Of a stretch of 64,000 nt of DNA, positions 1-12,264 are shown piece after piece. The notes under the pieces were generated by a model that worked only from the letters and a program-made list of their open reading frames with translations, was not told where the DNA came from and searched no databases. Position numbers and translations under genes: made by a program. Each line of letters starts with the position of its first letter. Position 1 is the stretch's first letter. Source of the DNA: Adiantum capillus-veneris (taxonomy: Eukaryota; Streptophyta; Polypodiopsida; Polypodiales; Pteridaceae); the NCBI GenBank assembly GCA_014529385.2, contig CM043971.1, positions 83,530,340 through 83,594,339 of the forward strand, written 5' to 3'.

Positions 1-1950
1 CTAGCGGACGATCTCTCATCACAAAGTGAGTCGAGTTCGAGCCTACTAGCAGGGAGATCTAGCTCCACCTCGCAGGGGAAGCGTACTCGAACTATCTAGC
101 GATCCTAAGACCCACCTTCCAAGAGGAGAGAAACCCTGAGCGACTTTTTCCCCATGTTTCAGAGGCACGTACACTCGAGATTTCACCGCTCTAGGGGCAA
201 TGAGTATTACTAATATCGAAGTAAGCACAATGGGGACAGAGAGTTCCCGACCAATCGGGACCACCCATCTCGTAGGCATTGGCAACCTGAGCCAAGCCCC
301 CACTTTCCACCCCCACACTCACACTTCCTTGTGTGACCTAATTACTACCACAAAGGTTGTTCAACATAAAGATTCCTTGTTTAATTCCGAATCACATTGT
401 TCGTTAATACAGCCCTTCAACCAGTATTGCAAACAACACCAAGACAAAATTCTAGTAAAAATTCTACTCAAACTTATTCATAAAAATTCCAATGTTCTGG
501 AGGTACAACATCCCCCCTCCAGCGAGAGTTTACTCCTCCCGTTGTCGCCTAGCTGCCCATACAACTAGGTATTATGTCCACCGCATAGAAAGCACGACAT
601 AGACATTCCCACCGCTTAACCAACAGACGTGGGTTCCCACCGCTTAACCAGCAGTCGTGGATTCAAGAGCCCTTAACCAGGAACTCTGTCCCTGTGATCA
701 GGAGGGGGTTCATGACTAATTCAACATTGGAAATAGAATGAACATGACGAGCTAAATTTTCCCTAGCAGACATTATTTCCTATTGCAAACAGCATTCCCA
801 TCAATCATTTCCTTCCTACTTTAGAACTTAATGTACAATGCTTTCAATGCCAAGGTTTCCGTCGGATTTCTCCAACATGTTTGGGGATATAAGCATTCCT
901 AACTAGCGTATGCAATTTTAGTTTAAACAACATGAATAAAAATATGATCTACCTCTTCCCCTTCTTCATCGATGGCTCGTGAGATGGCCGGTATTTGTTC
1001 CTCCATGGGAGCCTTCCCCTTCCCATTGACATTGCTCGTTCCTGCCTCGCGATCGTGGGCACCACCGAAGCGAGTCCTCTTAACCGGGGCCATTTCTCAC
1101 TACTTTAAATGATTAGCTTGGAGAAAGAGCTAAGGTTTGCAAGCATCATAACAGTCCAATGGGTAGATTAGTGACATTAATTAATCCCTCCTATATGATA
1201 GATCTAGATTTTTCATAAAGCAATCATTAAGGATGGCACATAATCCTATGGGAACCGGCTCTGAAGATAATTACTCGGCTTACATGATTAAGAATAATAG
1301 GATTTCACTAATGGAATTATCAGAGAGATGAATTAAGTATGATTAATCTCTTTCCTAGCAATTAGAGGGTGCAGAGTCACCGCATGCATAGGTGTGAGAA
1401 AAACCTTCTCTTAGAGACTTAATGACAGATTAATCTTACCTTAATTATATCTTAATTCATAACAGAGATGAATCTAAATCAGCTACAATATTAATGTGTG
1501 ATTGAAAGAGTGGTTCTCATCAATCTACACAATTACTAGCTTACCGATTAATTACTATACTGCCTAGAGAGAGATAATTCTGGTAATTATTCTCTAATCA
1601 TTAATTGAGAGTGATGAATGGCTGATAATTCAGCTATGGGATGATAATTACATAATAGAATATGGTTAATGATAATTTAGAGAGTAATTATAGAGAATTA
1701 CGACTAGGAATAAGCATAATAGACGAGAAATTTAGGCGATAATGAAAAGGATTTGCAGAAAGCATTAATTAAACCGTGGTTACCGTGATTAAGGGCTGAT
1801 AATCCTCTCGATTCTCTGATCTAATCGAGCTTCTTGAGGCGAGAATTCGACAGCACCTCCCTCCTTGCTTCTCCTTCAAAAGGTGTGTGTTCCGGCAGCA
1901 CCTTCCCAGAGTGTGTGTAGGTGTGTGTGTGTGTGCACTGTGTGTGTGAG

Positions 1951-1999
<49 letters not shown>

Positions 2000-2663
2000 G
2001 TATTTAAATAGGATCCTACAGGCTGAAAATCGATCTGGGTTGCTAAATGCATCTGGGAGCTTCTCCAGTTAAGCATGGCAAGTCCAGTTCTCTGCCCACC
2101 AAGTGTCAGGTTGGCTTGGTTAACTGGTTCTGAGACTGAGTTGCAGGCTTGGCAGCTTTCCCAAGACTCCCACAAAGCAAGAGGGCGCCCCCTAGCTGCT
2201 AAAGATGATCTGGAGTGGCCTGGGACCTGTTCCCACACAGTCCCGGGCTCCCAGTACCTCCCCGGACAATTTTTAGGAAATTTGGTTCTAGGCTAAAACG
2301 GGTCATACGAATCGGATTTTGATGTCGTAAATTGCCATACGAAGCTCTAACTAAGGCGTACTGACCCGAGTACCTGCCATATTTAGCAGCCCCCGGGGTC
2401 CGAAAATGTATTTTTTTCAAATTCGGGGTACAGGTGCAGATTTTCGAGATGGTCAAAACTAGACGGGTTGGGTGACCAAAAACTTACTATATTTGGAAAA
2501 TTTTCACAAAAATTATTTTAATTCACATTTCGAAGCTTTATGACATTTTAAACATCATGGCACTGACAGAATTCGGAAAACTGCTAAAAATAGTAACTTT
2601 TTTCCATTATGATCATTTCATGGTACAAGGGTGCTCTTTTTGGTTGGGGTCAGAGACCTTACA
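1..2663 (-). repeat. 3' LTR of element A (cut by window edge)
   Basis: Matches 4400-7029 almost base for base; window base 1 corresponds to 4400, so the last 100 bp of the LTR lie outside. It includes an AT-rich tract (about 1140-1760) dense in ATTAAT and TAATTA, and a TG microsatellite (about 1919-1996) that is much shorter in the other LTR. A TATTTAAATA motif at about 2000-2010 could be a core promoter on the minus strand; it is altered in the other copy. ORFs here are duplicated only because LTRs are duplicated, and I do not treat them as genes. Confidence 0.9.
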
Positions 2664-2673
2664 ACCTCCCCAA
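2664..2673 (-). other. Polypurine tract of element A
   Basis: On the minus strand this reads TTGGGGAGGT immediately before the TGTAAGGTC start of the 3' LTR, the expected place and composition for the plus-strand DNA primer of an LTR retrotransposon. Confidence 0.7.
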
Positions 2674-2845
2674 CGTGAAAAATTTGAGATGTCCTCATCT
2701 CAAGAATACATCTGGATAAACTCTATGCTAACTACTTAGGTACATATATCCTTTGTCTAAAGTAAAGATATCCTTTGATAATAGAGTAGTCTTTAGCTTT
2801 ATGCGTCTTATTTTGCTGAACTTTGATGAGATTCTGGTGCTTGAT

Positions 2846-3798
2846 TTATTTCTCACTAGGATTAGCAGTTGCATCATACATTGCTGCTCTCTCATCAGCT
2901 TCATCACCCACAGTTGGTTGTCTCACTGCGGCATTAGCGAAAGCTCTACTTCCTTGTCCTATGTTTCCTCTTCCTCGGCCTCCTCTTCCGTTTGGTTGAC
3001 CTCGCCCGTTGGCGTTCAGAGGTACATTATTAGCACCGGATGTTTGGGAAATCCTTTTTGGACATCGACTTTTGTAATGTCCATACTCCTGGCACTCAAA
3101 GCATCTTATATTGGGAAACTCAGTAGCTGTCGTGGTAGCTACTACCGGACAATGGTTGTATGCAGGGTTGATTGGTCTGTTACTCCAGTTGTCTATCCTT
3201 GCCCTCTTTGACAAATAGGATTCACTATCTTGGGTAGTCCTCTGAATCTCTTTAGCTAACGGTTTGGCCCTTAGCAAGGCATCTTGCAAAGTTACTGGCC
3301 TGAGAGCTTCTAGTCGGTTGTTCAGGGGGTCGATGAGTCCTTGGCAGAACCGTGCTACCTGTTGTTCCAATGTCATCTTAGGAGCATATCTCCTAAGAGT
3401 GACAAACTTTGAATAATATTCTTCGACAGATGAAGTCAGCTACCGAAGGGAAAAGAACTCGTTCATCTTCAAGGTTTTATAGGCGGGTGGTAAGTAACGC
3501 TCCATCACAGCAGCCTTGATGTCTTCCCATGACTGGGAAGATCCCTTGATATCCAAGTCCCTGCAATGTTGTTTCCACCAGATCTTGGCATCACCAGACA
3601 AGCGGAACATTGCAAGCATGGTTTGGTTCTCGGGTTGAGTTCTCGCAGCTTCGAAATAGTCATTTGTAGCCTCCATCCATACTTCTGCATCTCTTTCCAC
3701 ATTTGCCCCTTCGCCTTTAAAGGTTGGAGGCTGAGCTTGTTTAAGGAGGAGCTTCTTCTCTTGCGCTGCCGAGTAGAGAGCAGCAGGCGGTGCCTATC
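2846..3798 (-). pseudogene. Gag of element A (Ty3 type), broken
   Basis: Gag packages the element RNA into virus-like particles. The minus-strand frame opens near 3798, has a Retrotrans_gag-like core (AEVWMEATNDYFEAA, then IWWKQHCRDL and WEDIKAAVMERYLPP), one in-frame TAG stop at about 3437-3439, then continues in the same frame as ARFCQGLIDPLNNRLEAL to a CCHC zinc knuckle (CFECQEYGHYKSRC) and a Gly/Arg-rich tail. No start codon remains: a stop lies just upstream of the open frame, so the N terminus is lost or altered. The stop plus missing start make it a pseudogene, though otherwise little decayed. No protease motif follows the knuckle before the polypurine tract. About 170 bp without features lie between the gag end and the tract; 3799-4285 is an untranslated leader in which I see nothing else. 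Confidence 0.8.
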
Positions 3799-4285
3799 CA
3801 ATGGTATAAAACTCATTACTATAGCACTCTTCTCAAATGAACCTAAGCTTTTCCATACTCAAGAAGAAATTTAACTTTTGGGCTTAACCAGCCTACTTAA
3901 TCTGTACATCTATCACAAAGGATTTTAACCATTCCACCATTTAAATTCCATTGAATACATCCAAAATTGTCCGATAAATAATGGTAAAAACTTTACTCGA
4001 GAGCTTTGATCCATACTTATAACTTTATGTGCATCAACAGGCTACCTGCCCGCAGCACTAGTCGCACCAACGTCTTCTCAAAAAAAAACATCATGTGGAA
4101 CCCACTGAATCCCGACAAGCTCAATGAGTAAAACTCTTTAACATCACTCAGGAGACAATCCACTAGACAAATCCAATGTCATTATTTTGGGAAACATCAT
4201 GCTCAAGCTTTGAGTATGAGCTATCCTACAATCCCTTAGTTTTTAAAATTTCAAACAACATCATTTTCCAGTTCGTAAACCTATA

Positions 4286-4297
4286 GCTTTGATACCA
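4286..4297 (-). other. Primer-binding site of element A (initiator Met tRNA type)
   Basis: The minus strand reads TGGTATCAAAGC, one base from the plant consensus TGGTATCAGAGC that pairs with the 3' end of initiator Met tRNA. It starts two bases inside the LTR end at 4300, which fixes the element's orientation and boundary. Confidence 0.85.
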
Positions 4298-4299
4298 GG

Positions 4300-7029
4300 T
4301 GTGAGGTCCCCACCCCGCCGTTTCCAATGGCGGATCTGATGGTGAACCCGGCGGCCACTAGATCTATTGCGGAAGCAAACAAAATGGTTCAGGATTCGAC
4401 TAGCGGACGATCTCTCATCACAAAGTGAGTCGAGTTCGAGCCTACTAGCAGGGAGATCTAGCTCCACCTCGCAGGGGAAGCGTACTCGAACTATCTAGCG
4501 ATCCTAAGACCCACCTTCCAAGAGGAGAGAAACCCCGAGCGACTTTTTCCCCATGTTTCAGAGGCACGTACACTCGAGATTTCACCGCTCTAGGGGCAAT
4601 GAGTATTACTAATATCGAAGTAAGCACAATGGGGACAGAGAGTTCCCGACCAATCGGGACCACCCATCTCGTAGGCATTGGCAACCTGAGCCAAGCCCCC
4701 ACTTTCCACCCCCACACTCACACTTCCTTGTGTGACCTAATTACTACCACAAAGGTTGTTCAACATAAAGATTCCTTGTTTAATTCCGAATCACATTGTT
4801 CGTTAATACAGCCCTTCAACCAGTATTGCAAACAACACCAAGACAGAATTCTAGTAAAAATTCTACTCAAACTTATTCATAAAAATTCCAATGTTCTGGA
4901 GGTACAACATCCCCCCTCTAGCGAGAGTTTACTCCTCTCGTTGTCGCCTAGCTGCCCATACAACTAGGTATGTCCACCGCATAGAAAGCACGACATGGAC
5001 ATTCCCACCGCTTAACCAACAGACGTGGGTTCCCACCGCTTAACCAGCAGTCGTGGATTCAAGAGCCCTTAACCAGGAACTCTACCCCTATGATCAGGAG
5101 GGGGTTCATGACTAATTCAACATTGGAAATAGAATGAACATGCCGAGCTAAATTTTCCCTAGCAGACATTCTTTCCTATTGCAAACAGCATTCCCATCAA
5201 TCATTTCCTTCCTACTTTAGAACTTAATGTACAATGCTTTCAATGCCGAGGTTTCCGTCGGATTTCTCCAACATGTTTGGGGATATGAGCATTCCTAACT
5301 AGCGTATGCAATGTTAGTTTAAACAACTTGAATAAAAATATGATCTACCTCTTCCCCTTCTTCATCAATGGCCCGTGAGATGGCCGGTATTTGTTCCTCC
5401 ATGGGAGCCTTCCCCTTCCCGTTGACATTGCTCGTTCCTGCCTCGCGATCGTGGGCACCACCGAAACGAGTCCTCTTAACCGGGGCCATTTCTCACTACT
5501 TTAAATTATTAGATTGGAGAAAGAGCTAAGGTTTGCAAGCATCATAACAGTCCAATGGGTAGATTAGTGACATTAATTAATCTCTCCTATATGATAGATC
5601 TAGATTTTTCATAAAGCAATCATTAAGGATGGCACATAATCCTATGGGAACCGGCTCTGAAGATAATTACTCGGCTTACATGATTAAGAATAATAGGATT
5701 TCACTAATGGAATTATCAGAGAGATGAATTAAGTATGATTAATCTCTTTCCTAGCAATTAGAGGGTGCAGAGTCACCGCATGCATAGGTGTGAGAAAAAC
5801 CATCTCTTAGAGACTTAATGACAGATTAATCTTACCTTAATTATATCTTAATGCATAACAGAGATGAATCTAAATCAGCTACAATATTAATGCGTGATAG
5901 AAAGAGTGGTTCTCATCAATCTACACAATTACTAGCTTACCGATTAATTACTATACTGCCTAGAGAGAGAAAATTCTGGTAATTATTCTCTAATCATTAA
6001 TTGAGAATGATGAATGGCTGATAATTCAGCTATGGGATGATAATTACATAATAGAATATGGTTAATGAGAATTTAGAGAGTAATTATAGAGAATTACGAC
6101 TAGGAATAAGCATAATAGACGAGAAATTTAGGCGCTAATGAAAAGGATTTGCAGAAAGCATTAATTAAACCGTGGTTACCGTGATTAAGGGCTGATAATC
6201 CTCTCGATTCTCTGATCTAATCGAGCTTCTTGAGGCGAGAATTCGACAGCACCTCCCTCCTTGCTTCTCCTTCAAAAGGTGTGTGTTCCGGCAGCACCTT
6301 CCCAGAGTGTGTGTAGGTGTGTGTGTGTGCACTGTGTGTGTGAGCATATGTGTGTGTGTGTGCAGGTATTAAAATAGGATCCTACAGGCTGAAAATCGAT
6401 CTGGGTTGCTAAATGCATCTGGGAGCTTCTCCAGTTTAGCATGGCAAGTCCAGTTCTCTGCCCACCAAGTGTGAGGTTGGCTTGGTTAACTGGTTCTGAG
6501 ACTGAGTTGCAGGCTTGGCAGCTTTCCCAAGACTCCCACAAAGCAAGAGGGCGCCCCCTAGCTGCTAAAGATGATCTGGAGTGGCCTGGGACCTGTTCCC
6601 ACACAGTCCCGGGCTCCCGGTACCTCCTCTGACAATTTTTAGGAAATTTGGTTCTAGGCTAAAACGGGTCATACGAATCGGATTTTGATGCCGTAAATTA
6701 CCATACGAAGCTCTAACTAAGGCGTACTGGCCCGAGTACCTGCCATATTTAGCAGCCCCCGGGGTCTGAAAATGCATTTTTTTCAAATTCGGGGTACAGG
6801 TGCAGATTTTCGAGACGGTCAAAACTAGACTGGTCGGGTGACCAAAAACTTACTATATTTGGAAAACTTTCACAAAAATTATTTTAATTCACATTTCGAA
6901 GCTTTATGACATTTTAAACATCATGGAACTGACAGAATTCAGAAAACTGCTAAAAATAGTAACTTTTTTCCATTATGATCATTTCATGGTACAAGGGTGC
7001 TCTTTTTGGTTGGGGTCAGAGACCTTACA
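4300..7029 (-). repeat. 5' LTR of element A, 2730 bp
   Basis: Full-length LTR: plus-strand ends are TGTGAGGTC and GACCTTACA, an imperfect 9-bp terminal inverted repeat. Identity to 1-2663 is very high. The TG microsatellite near 6318-6361 is much shorter than its partner at 1919-1996. The outer end (7029/7030) abuts the RT coding sequence of element B, so this is the insertion point; the partner target duplication lies left of the window. Confidence 0.9.
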
Positions 7030-7248
7030 TTCAAGCACATGTTCTGAATATGGCAAGGGGTAATGGTCCCTCCTAGTGGCGGCATTGACCTTCTTGAGAT
7101 CCACGTACACCCTGAGTTTCCCATTATTTTTTGGCACAATCACTATTGGAGACACCCATTTTGAGTGCTCAATAGGGTATATGAATCCGCATTTCACAAG
7201 CTTTTCAATCTCTTCTTGAACGATCTTTGCATATTTAGGATACATTGG
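7030..7248 (-). pseudogene. Reverse transcriptase N-terminal part of element B
   Basis: The minus strand encodes the first RT motifs of a Ty3 element: IEKLVKCGFIYPIEHSKWVS, then PIVIVPKNNGKLRVYVDLKK and the start of the palm leading to HYPLPYSEHVLE. The frame stops at 7030 because element A lies there. The canonical VCVDYRKLN stretch reads VYVDLKKVN, so it had already drifted. The catalytic Asp-Asp motif is not in the window. Confidence 0.8.
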
Positions 7249-8530
7249 GTAGAGTCATTGCTAAACTCGTTTAGCCATGCTATTCATGGGTATTGTGTGT
7301 TGCACCATGGAAGGTGGAACACCTTTAATATCATGATATGTCCAAGCAAATATATCCTTGACTTCCTTGAGAAGTTCTTTAAGTACACACTCCTCGGTCT
7401 CTGTCAGATCTTGGGCAATGAAAACAGTTTGGACTCTTTTCTTGGGTCTGCTAACTCTATTTTCTTAACTATAACTGGATCGTCATCATAAACTCCATTG
7501 CTTCCATCGATAGGTTTTCTTTGAGCCTTTGTATACACAACCTTACATTCCTCTGTGGTGTAGGATTTAAAATGTTCAGGTGTGCGGGGTGTAAGTCTGT
7601 GGGGTCATGTTGTTCTGTGGACTGTGATTTAACTTTCGATTCCTTTTGTTGTTGAGCTAACTCTTAATTTTGTCGTCTCCTTACGGTACGGCTCAACTTT
7701 GGCTTCTCTATAGCCTCTAGTTGTGCGATTTCAATGGGTTGTGGACTGCACCACATAACGCTTTGAAGGTATTCACCCTAGTTATCTACCAACTTCCAAT
7801 GAGCATCACATGCCCCTATATAATTATGCCATTCTGTGGTAGATTTCCTTTCATTTATTCTGGCACGCATATTTGCTCGATATCATCGCCTCTTATATCT
7901 CTTACTCTTCTTGTCTAATTTTTTATTACGGCCAATCTCTAGTGAAGAGTCACTAGATGAATTGGTACTTGTGTCTTCTGCTCCCTTGGATAGATTGTCA
8001 TCTAGGGTACCACTGGGCCCTGAATGGTTTTTCCCCACATTTGCACTAAGATTTAACTCAGATTCTTCGTCCTCAGAGTCAATTTCAATTGATGATTTTG
8101 ACCCCAAATCGTGTGGGCTATAGTCTTGTGAGATGCTACTTGTTCCAATGCCAGTCAAACCTTTATCTTGTAGGTCATCACAAGCTATATGCATTGCTTC
8201 TAGCATATTTAAGGGTACGAGTGGTGTCATTTCATCCCCCTCAGGTGTTACCTAGGTCATCCACCTGTTTCCCCAAGTATCGATGGTTGCTGCTAGGTGG
8301 ACCCAATCCACATTGTTCGAATCAATCAGCCCAGGTAGTACATCCATATAAGGAGAATCTTCCCCAACATCAGTGTCCACTTTACACGTGTAACAGTACT
8401 GCAATGGGGCCGAGTGAACTATGGTGTCAAATCTATGATCAATTTTAAACATGTTCCTATTTCCTAGAGGATGTGCTATCCACTTGAATGACAAAATCTT
8501 GGAACTACAAGTAGACATGGTTTTTAGACC
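7249..8530 (-). pseudogene. Linker between protease and RT of element B
   Basis: This stretch joins the protease remnant to the RT start. Two readable pieces remain: 8252-8518 (88 residues, unrecognised) and 7883-8230 (115 residues, very acidic and Ser-rich, with a run of Asp/Glu near the middle and a Lys/Arg-rich end). The two follow each other on the same strand and look like one former linker. The remainder (7249-7880) is full of stops in all minus-strand frames. I infer a spacer in the gag-pol polyprotein; no catalytic motif is seen. Confidence 0.5.
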
Positions 8531-9126
8531 AGTAATGCACCATTTTTGCTTCCCTCATGAAAGGATGTCCTCAGATCATCTCAGATGACATAGTGTGCTT
8601 GGAGGAATCCATAACAATGAAGTTAATTATTATTTTATGTCCAAAGAACTTGATCTTGAGATCTTCTAGCATCCCAATAGATTTAACAATAGACCCATTG
8701 TCCATCTTTACTACTATGGTTGTGGTCGCAAGGTGAGTTCTTCTCATAGTTTCCCATCAATTTTTAGTCACAATGCTAACCCCAGTTCCACCATCAAGGA
8801 TACCCTTCACAGTTAATCCCTTGGTAGTGATGGTATGGTTGCATTGGATTCATCTCCCTCAAAGTATTGTCCCACTTGTTAACAGGTATTTCTACAATAG
8901 GGTTCTCATCTAGGTTGGGTTGTGGATCTAAGTGTTCCTCCTCTATTGGCATCTCCCTAACTCCATCCATCAGTGCAAATTGTGGTAGTCCAACCTTCAG
9001 TTCTCCATTGAGGAAATCTCGAAGAGCTAAGAATAGCTCAGGGTCTCCATATAGTTTGGACATGATGGTGGTTCTAACTTTGAAATCCATGAAATCCATC
9101 AATTTAGCAATATTTAACGGCACCAT
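8531..9126 (-). pseudogene. Protease region of element B (retropepsin-like)
   Basis: A minus-strand reading around 8815-8531 shows the retropepsin hallmark ILDGGTGVSIVTKN, where Asp-Gly-Gly replaces the usual Asp-Thr/Ser-Gly as in many plant Ty3 elements, then MLEDLKIKFFGHKIIINFIV and a damaged GHPFMREA corresponding to the family's LGRPFMRE end. A stop follows the active-site segment. The preceding piece (9126-8794; MSKLYGDPELFLALRDFL) is the conserved segment just before the protease. Protease would cut the gag-pol polyprotein. The stops make it nonfunctional. Confidence 0.7.
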
Positions 9127-9339
9127 TTCGGATTCAGTCCCTCAACATGGGGAAGATCCATTTCCTCAATAGGGTCAGGTAGTCCCTCTGTAAACATTCT
9201 TTCCAACAAGAAGTGAGTACGCCCACTTTCCCATGACTTTAAGTCACTTTCTTCTTGGATGACACTAGGTATGGCTAGGGGTATACGGACTTTTTTGAGG
9301 TTATTGTTGCATAGGGAACACTATGTCTGTAATCTGGAT

Positions 9340-12264
9340 CTACCTAGGTGTTGGCTCTAGATCCCTTTGGGTATCTTCTACCAAACTCCTAATTGCTTGA
9401 CCTGCTCGATCTCCTCTATAGGGTTTGGATAAGTTCCCTATTTTCTTCTTGGGGCCTGGCCATTGTGGCTCATGACGATCTTCCTTCTTAGTTTGTTTCT
9501 TAGTGGTTGTTTTGGTCTCCATGGTTTCACCTGAATCAAAATCCTCTTCAGCGTCGTTCATATATGCGGGGTCATCACCAGTCCCTATGTTGGTCTTTGA
9601 ACTAGGGTCTCACTTCGCTTCTTTTGTGATCTCTTCCTTCGTGTTTTCTTCTTTTTTTGAGATTTGGCAATTGATGTTGTGTCTCTTTCTTCAAGAATAT
9701 AATTTTGTTTTTGGAGCATCAATCGTGTGAGTACATTTACTGGTACCACAGATGTACTTTGTGATGGCTCCTTGGTAACCTCAACCAAGTTTAATGGCGT
9801 GATCTTTGGTGCATTTGGATTATTCTGACATTGGGCAATCAAATGATATATGCTACATCAATTACACATGAGTATCGGAATTGTAGACGTGCTTGCTTGA
9901 TTGGTTTACATTAGTGTGGCATTCTTTTGTAGCCTAATAGGACACTCAATCACATGATGTGTACCTTCACACTCATAGCATTGAAGAGGTGGTCTCTAGG
10001 CAGTTTAATTGATACTTTGGCCTCTTGCAGCAAGAGCAGCTACTTGATAAACAAGTTTGACTTGTCCCCAATAGTCCTCCACGTAGTATTGTGTACTTTC
10101 TTCAAGCACATCCATCCCGGGGAGGTCACCTAATAAAAATGTAACCTATCACGTGAGTTCAACAAAAGGGTATTTAAAGCTCTTGAAACTTACAGAAATA
10201 TATATACAAAAGGGAATTATTTTTTCAAAATTGAAAAAAACTTGCATATTTTAAAAGAAAAGGGTACATTATATTCCTAACAAAATTCACAGATAAGGGG
10301 TTTTACAAACATGTTTTGAACGCACGTGATATGGTAGTTTTACACATAGAGAACCCCTCGAGGCATCCATCCCATATGCAATATTAGGGTCTATATCTTC
10401 CTCACAGCCTTCCAAACAAGCAATAGATGACTCACAATCCACTTGATTCATAAAAGTGATTCTTGGATGTGGTGGTTGTGGTCCTAGCATTGGAGGTCAT
10501 AAAAGTGTTGTTTGAACAACATTTTGGGCCCTAGGGACCATGTGTTGTGGCGTTTGTTCAAGAGGAGGATCCGGCATCAATGTAGGCACTCGAGGTGTGT
10601 CTATCCATGCTAAGGTTGGTCTATTGACAATCGTGCGCTTAAATACTATGCAATCCTTAGCTTTATGACCATACCTCCCACATGCATTGCAATTCCCATT
10701 GAATTTCACTCTAAAAGTAGAGCATTCACTCGGACTATGCAGACCATAGCATACTGAGCACCATTGTTGCTCCCTTCTTGGATACATATGATTGTTTTGT
10801 GGAGCACGGTTGTCTCTAAGACTCTCTTGAATGAACTTGGTGAGATCTGCTAAAGTCATCTCAGATATATTTGGCTCCTTAGCAATAGGCTTTAGGGTCA
10901 TTGGTTGATGCCCCAATGCTTGCAAGCTAATAGATTTAGGCTTAACAGGCACTCTTTCTCCTTGAAGCATTAAATTATCCTCCATTTGGATCACATTAGT
11001 GGTGACCACTTCCCAAGTGGTGATACCTTTAAAATGACTAGGCCATTGTAGATATCCTCATGTCGTAATCCCCTAATGAATCTATCAAGCAATTGATTAT
11101 TATTGAAGCACTCATTTGCATTACAACAAAAATTCAAATGCTTTAAGTGACTAATAAAGTCTCTCACCGACTCTCCTTCCTCTCGTTGGGATTTCTGGAG
11201 CTGACAGGCTACAGCCCAAAGCACTCCCTCTCATATGTATTCTTTCAATAATAGTCTCCTAAGAGTAGGGTAAATCATTTTTTTTCCGCCCTTAGGGTTC
11301 TATACCAATCCCCTTCCTTCCCACTTAAGGTTAGGCCTAAAGAATTACTCTTATGCAGGTCATTGTGTCCTCCTAGAGAATAGCATATTTCTTCAAACAC
11401 TTTGATATGCTTTCTCACATCCCCGTCTCCACTAAATTTTTGTGTGAGCTTGGCTATTTGTACTGCCTTACTTCTAGGTTCTCTATCAGGCGTGTTACGC
11501 ATATTATCACCAATAGATCGACCGATAGCTTGAGCAAACGTTGCCATGTTACTTAAGTGAGCAGGCACCTTGGGTGAAGGCGCTCCAGAGACTACATGTG
11601 GAATAGGTATTGGCATTGGTCTTGGCGCATAGGAAGCCCTTGGGTTCCATGTTTGGTACGGTGTTGTGCCGTGTGGCGGCCCAAAGTTCATATGTGTGTC
11701 CCTAGGTATAGCAGATGTCGGATGTGACATGCTAATGCTAGCCGGGATGGTCCCATGGAAATACGAGCTTGGGTATTGTGGTTGTGGAGCATAGGTTGTT
11801 GAAACAATGGGAGGGGTAGGAACTACATGAGTACAAGGACCCATAGGTGCATACGATTGATACACACTTGTAGGGGTTGTTGTCGGCATTGAGCTACCAT
11901 GTAGTGGTGCTTTACTAACAAATGAGTTCCATGGCATGTTTCTCGGTATGCCCATCATTGGGGTAAGCATGGTAGCCGTGGTGTCATCAAGGAAAATATG
12001 ATCTAGACTTGGAAAAGTAAAGCTATCACTTGTGGGCTCAGATTGCACTGAGACCCTTGGCAAAACAACATATGGAGCAACCATCAGACTTACCGAGGGA
12101 GTCTCCATTTGCAATAAGGTTGGTTGTTTAGCCTTCCCTATATCCAAGAATCTCATGAGACCCGTTGAAGGCATGTGGATCCCCTTGTTCTATCTCTCTA
12201 GCTCAATAACCCTATGGATGACCTCACAAACTCTTTGTTGATCCTCCACACTAGTAGCACCCAT
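9340..12264 (-). pseudogene. Gag of element B, broken by stops and frameshifts
   Basis: The frame starts at an ATG at 12264 (MGATSVEDQQ), has an in-frame TAG after about 24 codons, and continues as a Pro/Thr/Ser/Met-rich N-terminal half (12174-11275). Its end carries the gag core start (AVQIAKLTQKFSGDGDVRKH, then GKEGDWYRTL). After a frameshift, 11224-10991 gives ESVRDFISHLKHLNFCCNAN and LLDRFIRGLRHEDIYNGL. Another shift leads to 11009-10497, with two zinc-binding clusters: CSVCYGLHSPSEC and the CCHC knuckle CNACGRYGHKAKDC. Further pieces lie at 10490-10287, 9842-9585 (Lys/Arg-rich end) and 9561-9340 (basic). The unusually long Pro-rich N-terminal extension, about 210 residues, is notable. 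It encoded the capsid and RNA-binding protein. Confidence 0.75.

Larger units (their letters stand above)
1..7029 (-). mobile_element. Element A: gag-only LTR retrotransposon with giant LTRs
   Basis: Two near-identical direct copies (1-2663 and 4300-7029) flank 1636 bp that hold only a gag remnant. In minus orientation the order is 5' LTR (4300-7029), primer site (4286-4297), gag (about 3798-2846), polypurine tract (2664-2673) and 3' LTR (2663 to beyond the window start, about 100 bp missing). LTR ends are TGTAAGGTC and GACCTCACA on the minus strand. There is no protease, reverse transcriptase or integrase, so it fits the non-autonomous TR-GAG class of Ty3 elements and would need proteins from a relative. 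The LTRs differ by only about five changes in the first 550 bp compared by eye, so it is fairly young. It sits inside the RT of element B. Confidence 0.85.

Noticed and set aside
200-568. 122-residue ORF, present again at 4599-4967 with near-identical sequence
   Set aside because: Conserved only because both copies lie in the LTRs of element A, which are identical at birth; no recognisable product and no evidence of coding constraint.
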